Virus record (IMG/VR): IMGVR_UViG_3300037504_000198
Span: 1-36,041 of that record
Source of the DNA: a virus
Reading direction: 5' to 3' (one strand)
DNA length: 36,041 nt
The notes below the pieces were generated by a model. That model saw only the letters and a list, made by a program, of their open reading frames with translations, was not told where the DNA came from and did not search any database. Both the position numbers and the translations under genes were made by a program. This document shows, piece by piece, positions 15,163 to 21,927 of the stretch; within the stretch, counting starts at the first letter, position 1, and every line of letters begins with the position of its first letter.

Positions 15163-15421
15163 ATCTCTTTATAACCTCCTCTATAAGTGCTAACACTTTA
15201 ACTATATCATCTATATCAAACCATTCGAGATGTACGTGATATTCCGCTAGTACATTATGTACTAAAGTCTCTATAATCCTATTGCTGATCTTCCAATATC
15301 TAACAATGTATAGCTTGTGGGGGTTTCCACTTTGCAAGTTTTCAAGCCTACGCTTTACATTGCCAGATATACCTACCTTAAAGTAATTGCTCCCTTTCTG
15401 TTGTATTAAGTATAAGTACAT
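15101..15421 (-). CDS. GIY-YIG superfamily protein (T5orf172/MUG113-like)
   Basis: 106 aa from ATG 15421. YLYLIQQKGSNYFKVGISGN followed by RLENLQSGNPHKL is the GIY-YIG-type core (YLI / KVGIS) with the conserved Arg, and ETLVHNVLAEYHVHLEWFDI carries the conserved Glu. In this subgroup the activity is often unknown, but the fold is nuclease-like. Overlap of 62 bases with the RuvC-like gene implies coupled expression; joint action on DNA structures is possible. A TTG at 15436 is a weaker alternative start. Confidence 0.75.
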   Translation of the reverse strand: MYLYLIQQKGSNYFKVGISGNVKRRLENLQSGNPHKLYIVRYWKISNRIIETLVHNVLAEYHVHLEWFDIDDIVKVLALIEEVIKRYDHRDRCITKISRNGKVRQI

Positions 15422-15438
15422 AAGCCGCTCTAACAAAA

Positions 15439-15468
15439 CTGATGCCCGCTATATGTAGCGAGTATCAG
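15439..15468 (-). terminator. Intrinsic terminator after 64-aa gene
   Basis: CTGAT...CGCTA / TAGCG...ATCAG stem with two interior weak pairs and a CATA loop, followed on the minus strand by TTTTGTT. Placed between the 64-aa gene and the GIY-YIG gene, so the latter's operon is fed by read-through or has a promoter not recognised here. Confidence 0.7.
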
Positions 15469-15478
15469 ATAAATATAT

Positions 15479-15673
15479 TTAGTAATGTGTTTCCAAGTGA
15501 TACCTGTAAATCGTCATATTAAATCGTTTACTTAGTTCTTCTGCTAGTTCCCTCTCCACTACAGCGGCGTCTTTAAGATAACCAATATCGTGGTACTGCT
15601 TTTCTCCATTAAACCAGTAATTAGTTATAAAAAGCTGTTCCCCATCAATCCAGGTTCCGACTACATAATACAT
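15479..15673 (-). CDS. Hypothetical protein, 64 aa
   Basis: MYYVVGTWIDGEQLFITNYW, beta-rich start, then a helix (AAVVERELAEELSKRF). AGAGAG site. Its leader carries two tandem TAACGTTAGTT motifs (15696 and 15710). No family recognised. Confidence 0.6.
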   Translation of the reverse strand: MYYVVGTWIDGEQLFITNYWFNGEKQYHDIGYLKDAAVVERELAEELSKRFNMTIYRYHLETHY

Positions 15674-15695
15674 TGTGTAACTCTCTTTCTTTTTA

Positions 15696-15723
15696 ACGTT
15701 AGTTCTTTTAACGTTAGTTACTA
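15696..15723. repeat. Tandem TAACGTTAGTT motifs, copies 2 and 3
   Basis: TAACGTTAGTTCTT (15696) and TAACGTTAGTTACT (15710) lie 14 bases apart in the leader of the 64-aa gene, on the same face of the helix only loosely. The third copy is at 9524. They may be regulator sites; the short unit makes chance recurrence possible. Confidence 0.45.
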
Positions 15724-15727
15724 TGTG

Positions 15728-15916
15728 TTAACTCTTAACTACAAACACTTTATACTTGCCCGATTTATCTACAATACAACTACCATCTTCATACACAATA
15801 GTGTAATGTCCTGGTTTAGAAGGATAGATAACTTTGATTGTCCCTGTATTGTCCCATACTTTCTTATCGCTTCTAGTCATACTGTAGTACGCTGTTGCTA
15901 GTGTTGTTACTTGCAT
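15728..15916 (-). CDS. Hypothetical protein, 62 aa
   Basis: Start chosen at ATG 15916 (MQVTTLATAYYSMT) because AGAGG precedes it and promoter P3 lies just upstream; a longer reading from further upstream would run through the promoter. Basic beta-rich protein ending DKSGKYKVFVVKS. First gene behind P3, so an early gene. No family recognised. Confidence 0.62.
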   Translation of the reverse strand: MQVTTLATAYYSMTRSDKKVWDNTGTIKVIYPSKPGHYTIVYEDGSCIVDKSGKYKVFVVKS

Positions 15917-15948
15917 TGTGTTACCTCTCATCCTTTTTGTATAATCAC

Positions 15949-15991
15949 TTAACTTGTAATCAATTATACACCCTCCGCTACCATTTGTCAA
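15949..15991 (-). promoter_or_regulatory. Family promoter P3 (minus) with ACAAGTTAA box
   Basis: TTGACA 15991-15986, 17-base spacer ending GGGTG, perfect TATAAT 15968-15963, then TGATTACAAGTTAA with the box at 15957-15949. The upstream block (TTTGTAAATTGGTTGCAAGA) overlaps the 3' end of the helicase gene. Confidence 0.88.
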
Positions 15992-17151
15992 GTACTTTCT
16001 TGCAACCAATTTACAAACAACTTGCGCATACGTGCAGCTGGTAGGATCAGCGTTATGGGTTTGTTGTCTCTCAGTGCTGATCTGAAAATGAATTGTATCA
16101 GTTCTGTTAGTGCATATTGATCATTGTCAAGTGGTATCTTATGTTGTTCACAAAAGCGTTTAATCTCCGGTTTATAGTTCCTTGACCATAGGTAGAATAT
16201 AACGGTTTTGTCTTTGTATTCATTGGTAGCTCTGGTATTTACTGCAAGCCAGGTAGCAGTTTTATAGCGGGTACCTCGTAGTTTATCCCATTGATCTTTC
16301 GGGCAAGTAAAGAGCATATCTTCTATCTTGATATGTGTGTTATTCCCTAGGAATGCAGTAATCTTTTTCTTTAGCTCTGGCTTCTTTATCTTCTTTTTCC
16401 AGTCATTCCAAGTATACGAGTAACCTAACGCTGTTATACCGCTAACATCTGGCATATTTATTAGTTCCCTGATCTCTGCTTTTACTTGTGAACTAGACTT
16501 CATAAGTTCCGGTTTTATCATTCTAACCAGCAAACAATGAGACGTTAACCAGGAATAGAACAAAGAGTTTATAAACTTATATGTTAGGATATATACTTTA
16601 CTGAATTGCTTAAGTATAGCCGGGGATAACTCCGCTATAATTATATTCTCTTCAAACAAGTATGCAAGTCCGCTTTTACAAGCACGGTATATAATATGTT
16701 CTACTTGATCTTGTTCTTCATCATAGTCATCTATGTTACCCATAAAGAGCAAGCGGTTATCTGTAGATACTACTAAGTCCCCACCGTTTAGCATATTCCG
16801 CAATCTACCACGCGATATATCATAGGTGTCTATAACGTCTAATGCCTCATCTATAACCAATGTAGTGTTAGCGGGTATCTCTGCACTATCTAACTGTAAG
16901 AACAAAGCGTGTGTAGTAGCTATATTATGATGGCATATGCTTTGTCTAAACCCCTCCCGCAAAGTATACTTTGTTTCAGATAGCATAGGCATAGGCTTTA
17001 TAGTGTTATTTATAGCTTCGCATATACGATCTTGTTCTTGTTTTAGGGGGGTAACATATACAAACCTTTCCCCACTTTCCTTTAACTGGTTTATAATCCA
17101 GGTAGTTTTCCCCGTACCGGGTAGTTCATCAATTACATAAATCTCTGTCAT
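15988..17151 (-). CDS. SF2-like helicase/ATPase
   Basis: 387 aa. MTEIYVIDELPGTGKTTWII carries Walker A (residues 9-17), ANTTLVIDEALDVID carries the DEAL-type Walker B (Asp101, Glu102). The C-terminal LIQFIFRSALRDNKPITLIL is the motif VI-type Q-x-x-x-R-x-x-x-R segment. This arrangement recurs in phage DEAD-like helicases. It likely unwinds DNA in recombination or replication restart. It is the first gene of the minus-strand early block and faces the plus-strand replication genes across a shared control region. Confidence 0.78.
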   Translation of the reverse strand: MTEIYVIDELPGTGKTTWIINQLKESGERFVYVTPLKQEQDRICEAINNTIKPMPMLSETKYTLREGFRQSICHHNIATTHALFLQLDSAEIPANTTLVIDEALDVIDTYDISRGRLRNMLNGGDLVVSTDNRLLFMGNIDDYDEEQDQVEHIIYRACKSGLAYLFEENIIIAELSPAILKQFSKVYILTYKFINSLFYSWLTSHCLLVRMIKPELMKSSSQVKAEIRELINMPDVSGITALGYSYTWNDWKKKIKKPELKKKITAFLGNNTHIKIEDMLFTCPKDQWDKLRGTRYKTATWLAVNTRATNEYKDKTVIFYLWSRNYKPEIKRFCEQHKIPLDNDQYALTELIQFIFRSALRDNKPITLILPAARMRKLFVNWLQEST

Positions 17152-17229
17152 ACATTCCTCTTTCTGTTAGGGGTAAGCATATAGACGTGCTTACCTTGTA
17201 AATTTTAACTGATTACAAAGCCTTAAAAA

Positions 17230-17258
17230 TAGGGGTTCCGCATAAAAAAATCCCCCTA
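17230..17258 (-). terminator. Leader hairpin with U-tract before helicase gene
   Basis: TAGGGG (17230-17235) pairs with CCCCTA (17253-17258) over a 17-nt loop; on the minus strand it is followed by TTTTTAAGG. It lies between promoter P4 and the helicase start, so it would act as a leader attenuator instead of an end-of-operon terminator. The loop is long and the stem short. Confidence 0.45.
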
Positions 17259-17315
17259 AATATACTATAAATATAAGACGGACAAAGAAACAAAAATGTT
17301 TCAGTGACATCTATC

Positions 17316-17345
17316 AGTATACCACGGGTACTATCTGTTTGTCAA
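17316..17345 (-). promoter_or_regulatory. Promoter P4 (minus) for helicase
   Basis: TTGACA 17345-17340, 18-base spacer, TATACT 17321-17316. The ACAAGTTAA box and the usual GGGTG before the -10 are absent, so it is probably regulated differently from P1-P3. Confidence 0.7.
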
Positions 17346-17388
17346 TGTTTGCAACATATTGTTACCATTTAACGTCTAATATGTAACA

Positions 17389-17407
17389 GCGGGCCTTAAG
17401 GGCCCGC
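17389..17407. other. GC-rich hairpin in divergent region
   Basis: GCGGGCC TTAAG GGCCCGC: seven perfect GC pairs in an AT-rich setting, the strongest short hairpin in the window. No transcript is expected to end here unless P4 or P5 reads backward, so it may insulate the two divergent units or take part in replication initiation. Confidence 0.65.
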
Positions 17408-17474
17408 ATTTACCATTTATCATTTAATTTATAATCCGTATCTCATAATCTCTTTGTCACATATCGAGTAACAC

Positions 17475-17512
17475 ATATCAATATCTGCCATTGTAAAGGA
17501 ACATATTGATAT
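17475..17512. repeat. Inverted repeat upstream of promoter P5
   Basis: ATATCAATAT (17475-17484) and ATATTGATAT (17503-17512) are perfect inverted copies with centres 28 bases apart, ending 13 bases before the -35 of P5. The placement suggests an activator or repressor dimer site or an origin element. Confidence 0.5.
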
Positions 17513-17525
17513 TTGAAATTGATAC

Positions 17526-17568
17526 TTGACAACACATAGAACCTGTGCTATACTTGATTACAAGTTAA
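17526..17568 (+). promoter_or_regulatory. Family promoter P5 (plus) with ACAAGTTAA box
   Basis: TTGACA 17526-17531, 17-base spacer, TATACT 17549-17554, TGATTACAAGTTAA with the box at 17560-17568. It is the likely main promoter of the plus-strand early genes. Unlike P1-P3, P6 and P7 it lacks the upstream CTTGTAAATT block. Confidence 0.87.
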
Positions 17569-17593
17569 GCGAATAGAGAAAGCGAGGTAGATA

Positions 17594-17809
17594 ATGTTAC
17601 GTTGGCATTTAGTTACAATAGAGCAAGCTATAGAATATTATTATGATGATCTGGTATTAGAAGCGAGTGTACCAGATAGTGGTACACAATTCTTTGTAAA
17701 AGATATCAAAGAAGATGACGAGGGAATAGGGGTATATATAAATGGTACCTGGTTTCCTTGGGGGCAGAAGATACACATAAAGATATTGCCTGTTTGTAGA
17801 TATTTGTGA
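17594..17809 (+). CDS. Hypothetical early protein, 71 aa
   Basis: First gene after promoter P5, with GAGG before ATG 17594. MLRWHLVTIEQAIEYYYDD then an acidic loop (DIKEDDEGIG) and a beta-rich end. Its size and place match phage early control proteins. No family recognised. Confidence 0.62.
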   Translation: MLRWHLVTIEQAIEYYYDDLVLEASVPDSGTQFFVKDIKEDDEGIGVYINGTWFPWGQKIHIKILPVCRYL

Positions 17810-17830
17810 ATAAAGAGGGGAAATGAGGAA

Positions 17831-18082
17831 ATGAAAATGTTTTTGTACGCTTATGCGGTTACAGCTAGGAAAGGAAATATTGATGGTACGTTTGCGGTAG
17901 GAACAATGGCAGGTGCTAATATTGCACCAAATGATAAGAGGGCATATGAGATTGCTATAGGTGTAGCTAAAGATAAATTCCCTGGTTATGCAGGATGGTC
18001 TAAACACGATGCTTACTTGTGTGCAATACCAGAGGAATATGTTAACCAGAATGAACTAGACAGGTATGGAAACGGGAAATGA
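17831..18082 (+). CDS. Hypothetical protein, 83 aa
   Basis: MKMFLYAYAVTARKGNIDGTFAVGT, then KRAYEIAIGVAKDKFPG and a C-terminal acidic/polar part. GAGG site before ATG 17831. It shares with the next gene a pattern of beta hairpin followed by a helix ending in K-x-F-P-G (KDKFPG here, VELFPG there), hinting at a common small fold and an old duplication. Confidence 0.62.
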   Translation: MKMFLYAYAVTARKGNIDGTFAVGTMAGANIAPNDKRAYEIAIGVAKDKFPGYAGWSKHDAYLCAIPEEYVNQNELDRYGNGK

Positions 18083-18285
18083 AGTATCACATTATTCTAG
18101 AGACTAACGGTACAGTTAAGCAGCTATCACAAAGAGCACATACATTTAATAAAGCTATTAGACGGGCTAGGAAACTAGCAGTAGAACTATTTCCTGGTAA
18201 GGGTTTGACAAATACTTCTACAGGCTGTATACTTAAAGAGTACACAGAAGTTTATGTACTAGAAAGCGGGGGAATGGATATATAA
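18079..18285 (+). CDS. Hypothetical protein, 68 aa
   Basis: MKYHIILETNGTVKQLSQRA, then a basic helix NKAIRRARKLAVELFPGKG and a beta-rich end. Overlaps the previous stop by ATGA. The helix-FPG pattern resembles that of the preceding 83-aa protein. At its 3' end the reading frame of a further ORF opens (see 18320). Confidence 0.6.
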   Translation: MKYHIILETNGTVKQLSQRAHTFNKAIRRARKLAVELFPGKGLTNTSTGCILKEYTEVYVLESGGMDI

Positions 18286-18319
18286 GATTGTAGCAGGATG
18301 TAAAGTACTAGAGAGCTAT

Positions 18320-18460
18320 GTGGAATATGAGTTTGAAGTAGTAGCTATTTGGTATTGGGAAACAGAAGAGGATAAATGTACAACCCCTATTCTGTTTAAA
18401 AATAAAGAAACAGCGGAATACGTAGCAGAATATTTGAATGCAGATGTAATGGAGGTTTAA
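18320..18460 (+). CDS. Small hypothetical protein, about 46 aa (start uncertain)
   Basis: Read from GTG 18320, which has GAGAG at a good distance: MEYEFEVVAIWYWETEED... ending in ADVMEV at TAA 18460, 3 bases before the SSB gene. The frame is open further upstream, from 18263, and that part also looks coding (YKIVAGCKVLESYVE), but contains no ATG, GTG or TTG. Either it starts at GTG 18320, uses a rare codon such as ATT or ATA, or is made by frameshifting out of the 68-aa gene at GCGGGGGAA. Confidence 0.5.
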   Translation: MEYEFEVVAIWYWETEEDKCTTPILFKNKETAEYVAEYLNADVMEV

Positions 18461-18463
18461 GTT

Positions 18464-18982
18464 ATGAGTAATCAATGGCAGAAATTGGCGATGGATATGA
18501 CTTCTAGTGCTGACGGTGGTAGTATTGGGTTTGTGAAAGATACTAAAACGGTATTGAAGATTGTAGCCCCACCTAATGCTAAAGAGGAATTTAATACCGA
18601 TTGGTTTATGGAATGGTACCAAAAGTACCCCGGTAGTGACAAAGCTACCCGTAAATTTATGATCTATGCTGTAGACGTTCAATCCCAAGAAAAGAAAGTA
18701 CAGCCTTGGGTAATAGGAGCATCAGTTATGACACAAATAATCTCTTTGGTTAGTGATAATGATTACGATGTTCTTAGCCCAGATAACGGTACGCCTGTAT
18801 CTATTACTAAGCAAGGAAGCGGAATGAACACACGGTATAATGTACAAGCCGCTCCGAAAGTATTTGATAGCTCTAAATATAACACTGACAGTTGTATGTC
18901 TTTGTCGGAAGCTGTAGCACAGCTAACAAAGCCAAAGGATAGCAAGCCCGCTAATAATGCCGATACTGAGATCGACTGGTAA
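18464..18982 (+). CDS. Single-stranded DNA-binding protein, T4 gp32-like
   Basis: 172 aa. The stretch DATRKFMIYAVDVQSQEKKV-like, then GASVMTQIISLVSDNDYDVLS and ITKQGSGMNTRYNVQAAPK match the OB-core of gp32-type SSBs common in phages. An acidic, flexible C-terminal tail (NNADTEIDW) is the usual docking site for replication partners. GGAGG site before ATG 18464. It protects ssDNA and would recruit the helicase, primase and polymerase encoded downstream. Confidence 0.78.
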   Translation: MSNQWQKLAMDMTSSADGGSIGFVKDTKTVLKIVAPPNAKEEFNTDWFMEWYQKYPGSDKATRKFMIYAVDVQSQEKKVQPWVIGASVMTQIISLVSDNDYDVLSPDNGTPVSITKQGSGMNTRYNVQAAPKVFDSSKYNTDSCMSLSEAVAQLTKPKDSKPANNADTEIDW

Positions 18983-19011
18983 ATTGATAGCAAATTGCTT
19001 CATAAACCCTA

Positions 19012-19053
19012 TTGACAGATACGTTGATAGGGTTTATACTGTACACAAGTTGA
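19012..19053 (+). promoter_or_regulatory. Family promoter P6 (plus) with ACAAGTTGA box
   Basis: TTGACA 19012-19017, 17-base spacer ending AGGGTT, TATACT 19035-19040, ACAAGTTGA 19045-19053 (one base different from the others). Upstream AGCAAATTGCTT matches the P2 and P7 block. It starts the second plus-strand operon. Confidence 0.85.
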
Positions 19054-19082
19054 TAAACAAGTATACAGAAAGGCAATGAGTT

Positions 19083-19358
19083 ATGTGGACAGACAAGACG
19101 GTAGCAGCAACACCAGTAAGCAGAATTGTACGGGAAACTGAAAAGGCTTGGTTGATTAGCTTTGGAACAGTATCAGTCAACAGTGACGCGGAACATACTT
19201 ATTGGTTTCCTAAATCACAAACAGAGGTTTATGAAACTAGCACTTACTTGTTTCTTGTTTGTCCCGTATGGCTTGCTAAGAAAACCTTTTGTCACATTGC
19301 ACCTTATGGGATGGTAGGGTATTACAACAATCTACAGGACTTTGAAGCCAGTATATAA
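19083..19358 (+). CDS. Hypothetical protein, 91 aa
   Basis: First gene behind P6. MWTDKTVAATPVSRIVRETE then beta strands (AWLISFGTVSVNSDAEHTYW). It includes two Cys and many aromatic residues (VCPVWLAKKTFCHIAPYGMVGYY). Stop overlaps the next start as TAATG. No family recognised. Confidence 0.62.
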   Translation: MWTDKTVAATPVSRIVRETEKAWLISFGTVSVNSDAEHTYWFPKSQTEVYETSTYLFLVCPVWLAKKTFCHIAPYGMVGYYNNLQDFEASI

Positions 19359-19372
19359 TGAGGGAGGTATCT

Positions 19373-19401
19373 GAGACTATAACCTCACTGGTTATAGTCT
19401 C
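19373..19401 (+). promoter_or_regulatory. Hairpin bridging a ribosome binding site and start codon
   Basis: GAGACTATAACC TCACT GGTTATAGTCTC is a perfect 12-bp stem with a 5-nt loop. GGGAGG lies just upstream (19361-19366) and ATG 19409 lies 7 bases downstream. Folding leaves about 13 unpaired bases between them, nearly a working Shine-Dalgarno distance. No U-tract follows, so it is not a typical terminator. Confidence 0.6.
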
Positions 19402-19408
19402 TAATAAT

Positions 19409-19564
19409 ATGTTATGTGTATGGTGTAAGAAAGCAACAGCTAAGTATGGCAGTCCAAAGCTTTGCTATAAATGTTATAAGAAAAGAGCTAAGATCAAACA
19501 AGCTTCTATACTATCGGAACATAGTAACTTTTATGCCAGTAAATTAAAGGAGAAAACACAATGA
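19409..19564 (+). CDS. Small zinc-ribbon protein, 51 aa
   Basis: MLCVWCKKATAKYGSPKLCY: CxxC...CxxC spacing (CVWC, CYKC) followed by a Lys/Arg-rich helix KKRAKIKQ. ATG 19409 was chosen because the hairpin-bridged GGGAGG serves it and the residues before it are low-complexity codons of the hairpin itself; an in-frame ATG at 19358 would give 68 aa. Nucleic-acid or protein binding is likely. It ends overlapping the next gene (ATGA). Confidence 0.6.
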   Translation: MLCVWCKKATAKYGSPKLCYKCYKKRAKIKQASILSEHSNFYASKLKEKTQ

Positions 19565-19842
19565 ATGCTACAGACAAGCTACTCGCAGAAAAAGAAAGTG
19601 AATACGGGCAAGCGTGGCTAATAGCGGGTTATTGGTTGCATCATAAGGCTGTAAGGGATAGCACATTGTTTACAGATAGTCTCTTTGCACATAACTTTGT
19701 TCTCATACTGTCTAAGCTTGCTAGAGCATTGCACAGCCCTTACAACATCGATCACTGGAGAGACGCGGCGGGTTATGCAACGTTGGTAGCTAACTGGTTG
19801 AGTGAACATTTCCCTGAAGATGACACACAGAAGCCCTTTTAA
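19561..19842 (+). CDS. MazG-like/DUF6378-type phage protein
   Basis: 93 aa. The helical pattern ending FVLILSKLARALHSPYNIDHWRDAAGYATL closely matches the C-terminal core of DUF6378-like phage proteins, which are distantly MazG-like but lack its complete ExxE/ExxD metal site. YGQAWLIAGYWL is the N-terminal counterpart. It is a second, distinct nucleotide-pool-related candidate besides the true MazG at 12554. Biochemical role unproven. Confidence 0.65.
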   Translation: MNATDKLLAEKESEYGQAWLIAGYWLHHKAVRDSTLFTDSLFAHNFVLILSKLARALHSPYNIDHWRDAAGYATLVANWLSEHFPEDDTQKPF

Positions 19843-19865
19843 GGCTAGTTTTTTACTACTAATTT

Positions 19866-19925
19866 ATATACTGCATTGTAATGCTTTGTATATAATTAAC
19901 ACTAAGTGATTACAATGCAGTATAT
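19866..19925. repeat. 17-bp perfect inverted repeat upstream of PP-loop gene
   Basis: ATATACTGCATTGTAAT (19866-19882) and ATTACAATGCAGTATAT (19909-19925), loop 26 bases. It contains ACTGCATTGTAATGC, also found exactly at 8127. The loop ends CACTAAGTG, similar to the ACTAAGT of the 33-kb inverted repeat. On the plus strand TATTTTCT follows, so it could be a terminator or mRNA-processing element. Confidence 0.7.
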
Positions 19926-19992
19926 GTATTTTCTAGAAACTAAGAAGTTACGTGATAGTTGTATCGAGTAGATTGTTAGATGAGGCAAGACA

Positions 19993-20826
19993 ATGGATAA
20001 ACAACAGATCATAGACCAGCGGATACCTGTTATAGCGTCGTTTAGTGGGGGGAAAGATAGCACCGCACTTGTTCTATACCTACTATATGAAAGCGGTATA
20101 TCTAAAGAACAAATACATATTTTGTTTGCTGATACAGGATGGGAGCACCAGCACACATATGAACAGGTAGCTTTAATGAAAGAGATACACCCGGTGGATA
20201 TTGTACGATCTAAGAAATACCCTGGTGGTATGCCTCAACTTATGAAAGAGCGAGGTATACCTATACAGAAAGCACGCTTTTGTACACAGGAACTAAAAGT
20301 GTTCCCTATCAGAGAATACTTGCAGCAATTTGATAGTTATGTACAGGCTAAAGGTATACGCAAAGAAGAGGCAACAGCTAACAATAATAGAGATGTAGAT
20401 GAATTCGAGTTTGATCTAGGAACTATGATGTATTCCTGGTATCCCATCAAAGATTACACTTTGCAGGATGTTTGGTATATACACCACAGGTATGATTTTA
20501 GGATTAATCCCTTGTATGATATGGGGTTTAGTCGAGTTGGGTGTGCACCTTGTATCTTTGCTCGTAAGGGTGAGCTAGCTAAATGGAATGAACTAGCAGA
20601 GGACCACATAGACACTATCAGGAAAGCGGAAGAACAGAGAAACTTTCCCTATATTAGCCCCACTGGTAAACCTAAGCAGTACCATAACAAGGTATCTAAT
20701 AATGGTAAGCCGTATGCTGATATTGACAGTATTATGAAATGGGCTAATACAGCGAGTAAAGATCATAAGCATTACAATCCAGATGAGGATATACAGGGTA
20801 CTTGCAGTGAAGGGCTATGCGAATAG
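19993..20826 (+). CDS. PP-loop ATPase, PAPS reductase-like
   Basis: 277 aa. SFSGGKDSTALVLYLL (residues 17-32) is the PP-loop SGGKDS. HILFADTGWEHQHTYE is the following ATP-pyrophosphatase strand. Cys97 (ARFCTQELK) and GCAPC (Cys184, Cys187) may bind Fe-S or act in redox, and the C-terminal tail has a Cys271/Cys276 pair (CSEGLC). Phage proteins of this family are generally annotated phosphoadenosine phosphosulfate reductase; DNA phosphorothioation or tRNA thiolation roles cannot be excluded. No dnd partner genes are near. Confidence 0.78.
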   Translation: MDKQQIIDQRIPVIASFSGGKDSTALVLYLLYESGISKEQIHILFADTGWEHQHTYEQVALMKEIHPVDIVRSKKYPGGMPQLMKERGIPIQKARFCTQELKVFPIREYLQQFDSYVQAKGIRKEEATANNNRDVDEFEFDLGTMMYSWYPIKDYTLQDVWYIHHRYDFRINPLYDMGFSRVGCAPCIFARKGELAKWNELAEDHIDTIRKAEEQRNFPYISPTGKPKQYHNKVSNNGKPYADIDSIMKWANTASKDHKHYNPDEDIQGTCSEGLCE

Positions 20827-20836
20827 AGAGGTACCT

Positions 20837-21913
20837 ATGAAACAGGAGAGATTAATCTATCTAGCCACTATTCTAACACTACCGGAACTGCCAAAGGTAT
20901 TACAACGATATGTACCTTTGTACGATGTTATACAGGGCATTCAGAATTACGGTATAGTCGGGGTATCTGCTAATATAGAAAGTGTGCCAGATCAGTTAAT
21001 GGGTATGGTACGTAAAGGCAAGCAAGCCGGTGATACCGGTACTGTAGCAGAATACAAAGCTATCATAGCTGATATGGTGTACCACGGTGTATCTACTAGC
21101 AATCTAACAGGCAAGGAAAAGGTAGAGCTATATGCTGTGTTAGATCAATGGGTTAAAGCACAGCATACGTCACTTGTAGAAAAGAAGGTATCCTCGTTTG
21201 ATAAATCACTAGAAGTCACAGAAGAACAGGACTTCATTTTTAACACTGGATTTACCCCTATTGATACATTGTGTGATGGGTTACCATCAAATAGTTTTGT
21301 ATTGTTCTTAGCCCATACAGGTGCAGGTAAAACTTCTATAATGTTGTCTTTGGCAAATGATCTAGCATATAACTACCGTGTTGTGTATGTCACTTATGAG
21401 ATGAGCGACAACGCAGTAAGATATAGAGCTAAACATATGCCTAACCTTTGTACTAAAGATGTACTGCTATCTGGTAATGTCACGCTCGAAGAAATAGAAC
21501 AATATGCAGATGAAGATACGATCATCATTGTAGATTATCTGTCACTGGTACCTTACCCGGCTATGGAACTACGGCATAAGCTATCAGGTATCGCTGCAGA
21601 GCTTTTACGAATATCTACTAAATGTAAAGCGGTTATCAGTGCGCAGCAAGCAAAGAGAGGATACCCACTAAGCTTAGAAAGTGGTTCAGAAAGCTTTGCA
21701 GTTAGTCATTATGCTGCTTTGGTGTGCGGTATTAGCAAAGAAGGGAATGATTATAACTTTCCCGGTTACACTACGGTGGAAATAGAGACGTTTAAGAATA
21801 GGTATGGTAAAGCAGGTAATAAGGTTGTATTCCCATTTAACTATGCTACATTGCAGTATGAGCAGGTATCAGTTAGTGGGGATAGTCGAATAGATTATGA
21901 TGCAGATTGGTAA
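20837..21913 (+). CDS. DnaB-like replicative helicase
   Basis: 358 aa from ATG 20837, chosen because GAGAGG lies 5 bases upstream; an in-frame ATG at 20783 would lie inside the PP-loop gene. Helical N-terminal domain (1-130), then RecA-fold: FLAHTGAGKTSIML (Walker A, 157-170), YVTYEMS (motif H1a), TIIIVDYLSLVPY (Walker B, 228-240), VISAQQAKRG (motif H3) and a C-terminal DNA-binding motif (FKNRYGKAG). It would unwind the fork with the primase two genes downstream. Confidence 0.88.
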   Translation: MKQERLIYLATILTLPELPKVLQRYVPLYDVIQGIQNYGIVGVSANIESVPDQLMGMVRKGKQAGDTGTVAEYKAIIADMVYHGVSTSNLTGKEKVELYAVLDQWVKAQHTSLVEKKVSSFDKSLEVTEEQDFIFNTGFTPIDTLCDGLPSNSFVLFLAHTGAGKTSIMLSLANDLAYNYRVVYVTYEMSDNAVRYRAKHMPNLCTKDVLLSGNVTLEEIEQYADEDTIIIVDYLSLVPYPAMELRHKLSGIAAELLRISTKCKAVISAQQAKRGYPLSLESGSESFAVSHYAALVCGISKEGNDYNFPGYTTVEIETFKNRYGKAGNKVVFPFNYATLQYEQVSVSGDSRIDYDADW

Positions 21914-21927
21914 GGGAGGTTATACAA

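Larger units (their letters stand above)
17152..17593. other. Divergent control region, candidate replication origin
   Basis: 442 bases without a gene between the divergent helicase and plus-strand operons. Contents: minus promoter P4 (17316-17345), a hairpin with a U-tract before the helicase gene (17230-17258), a GC-rich hairpin (17389-17407), an ATATCAATAT / ATATTGATAT inverted repeat (17475-17512) and plus promoter P5 (17526-17568). The AT-rich DNA, repeats and position next to the replication genes would suit an origin, but no iteron set was seen. Confidence 0.6.

Noticed and set aside
17389-17407. tRNA or other structured RNA gene at the GC-rich hairpin
   Set aside because: It is a single 7-bp hairpin; no cloverleaf arms, T-loop sequence or CCA end nearby. 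No tRNA was found anywhere in the window.
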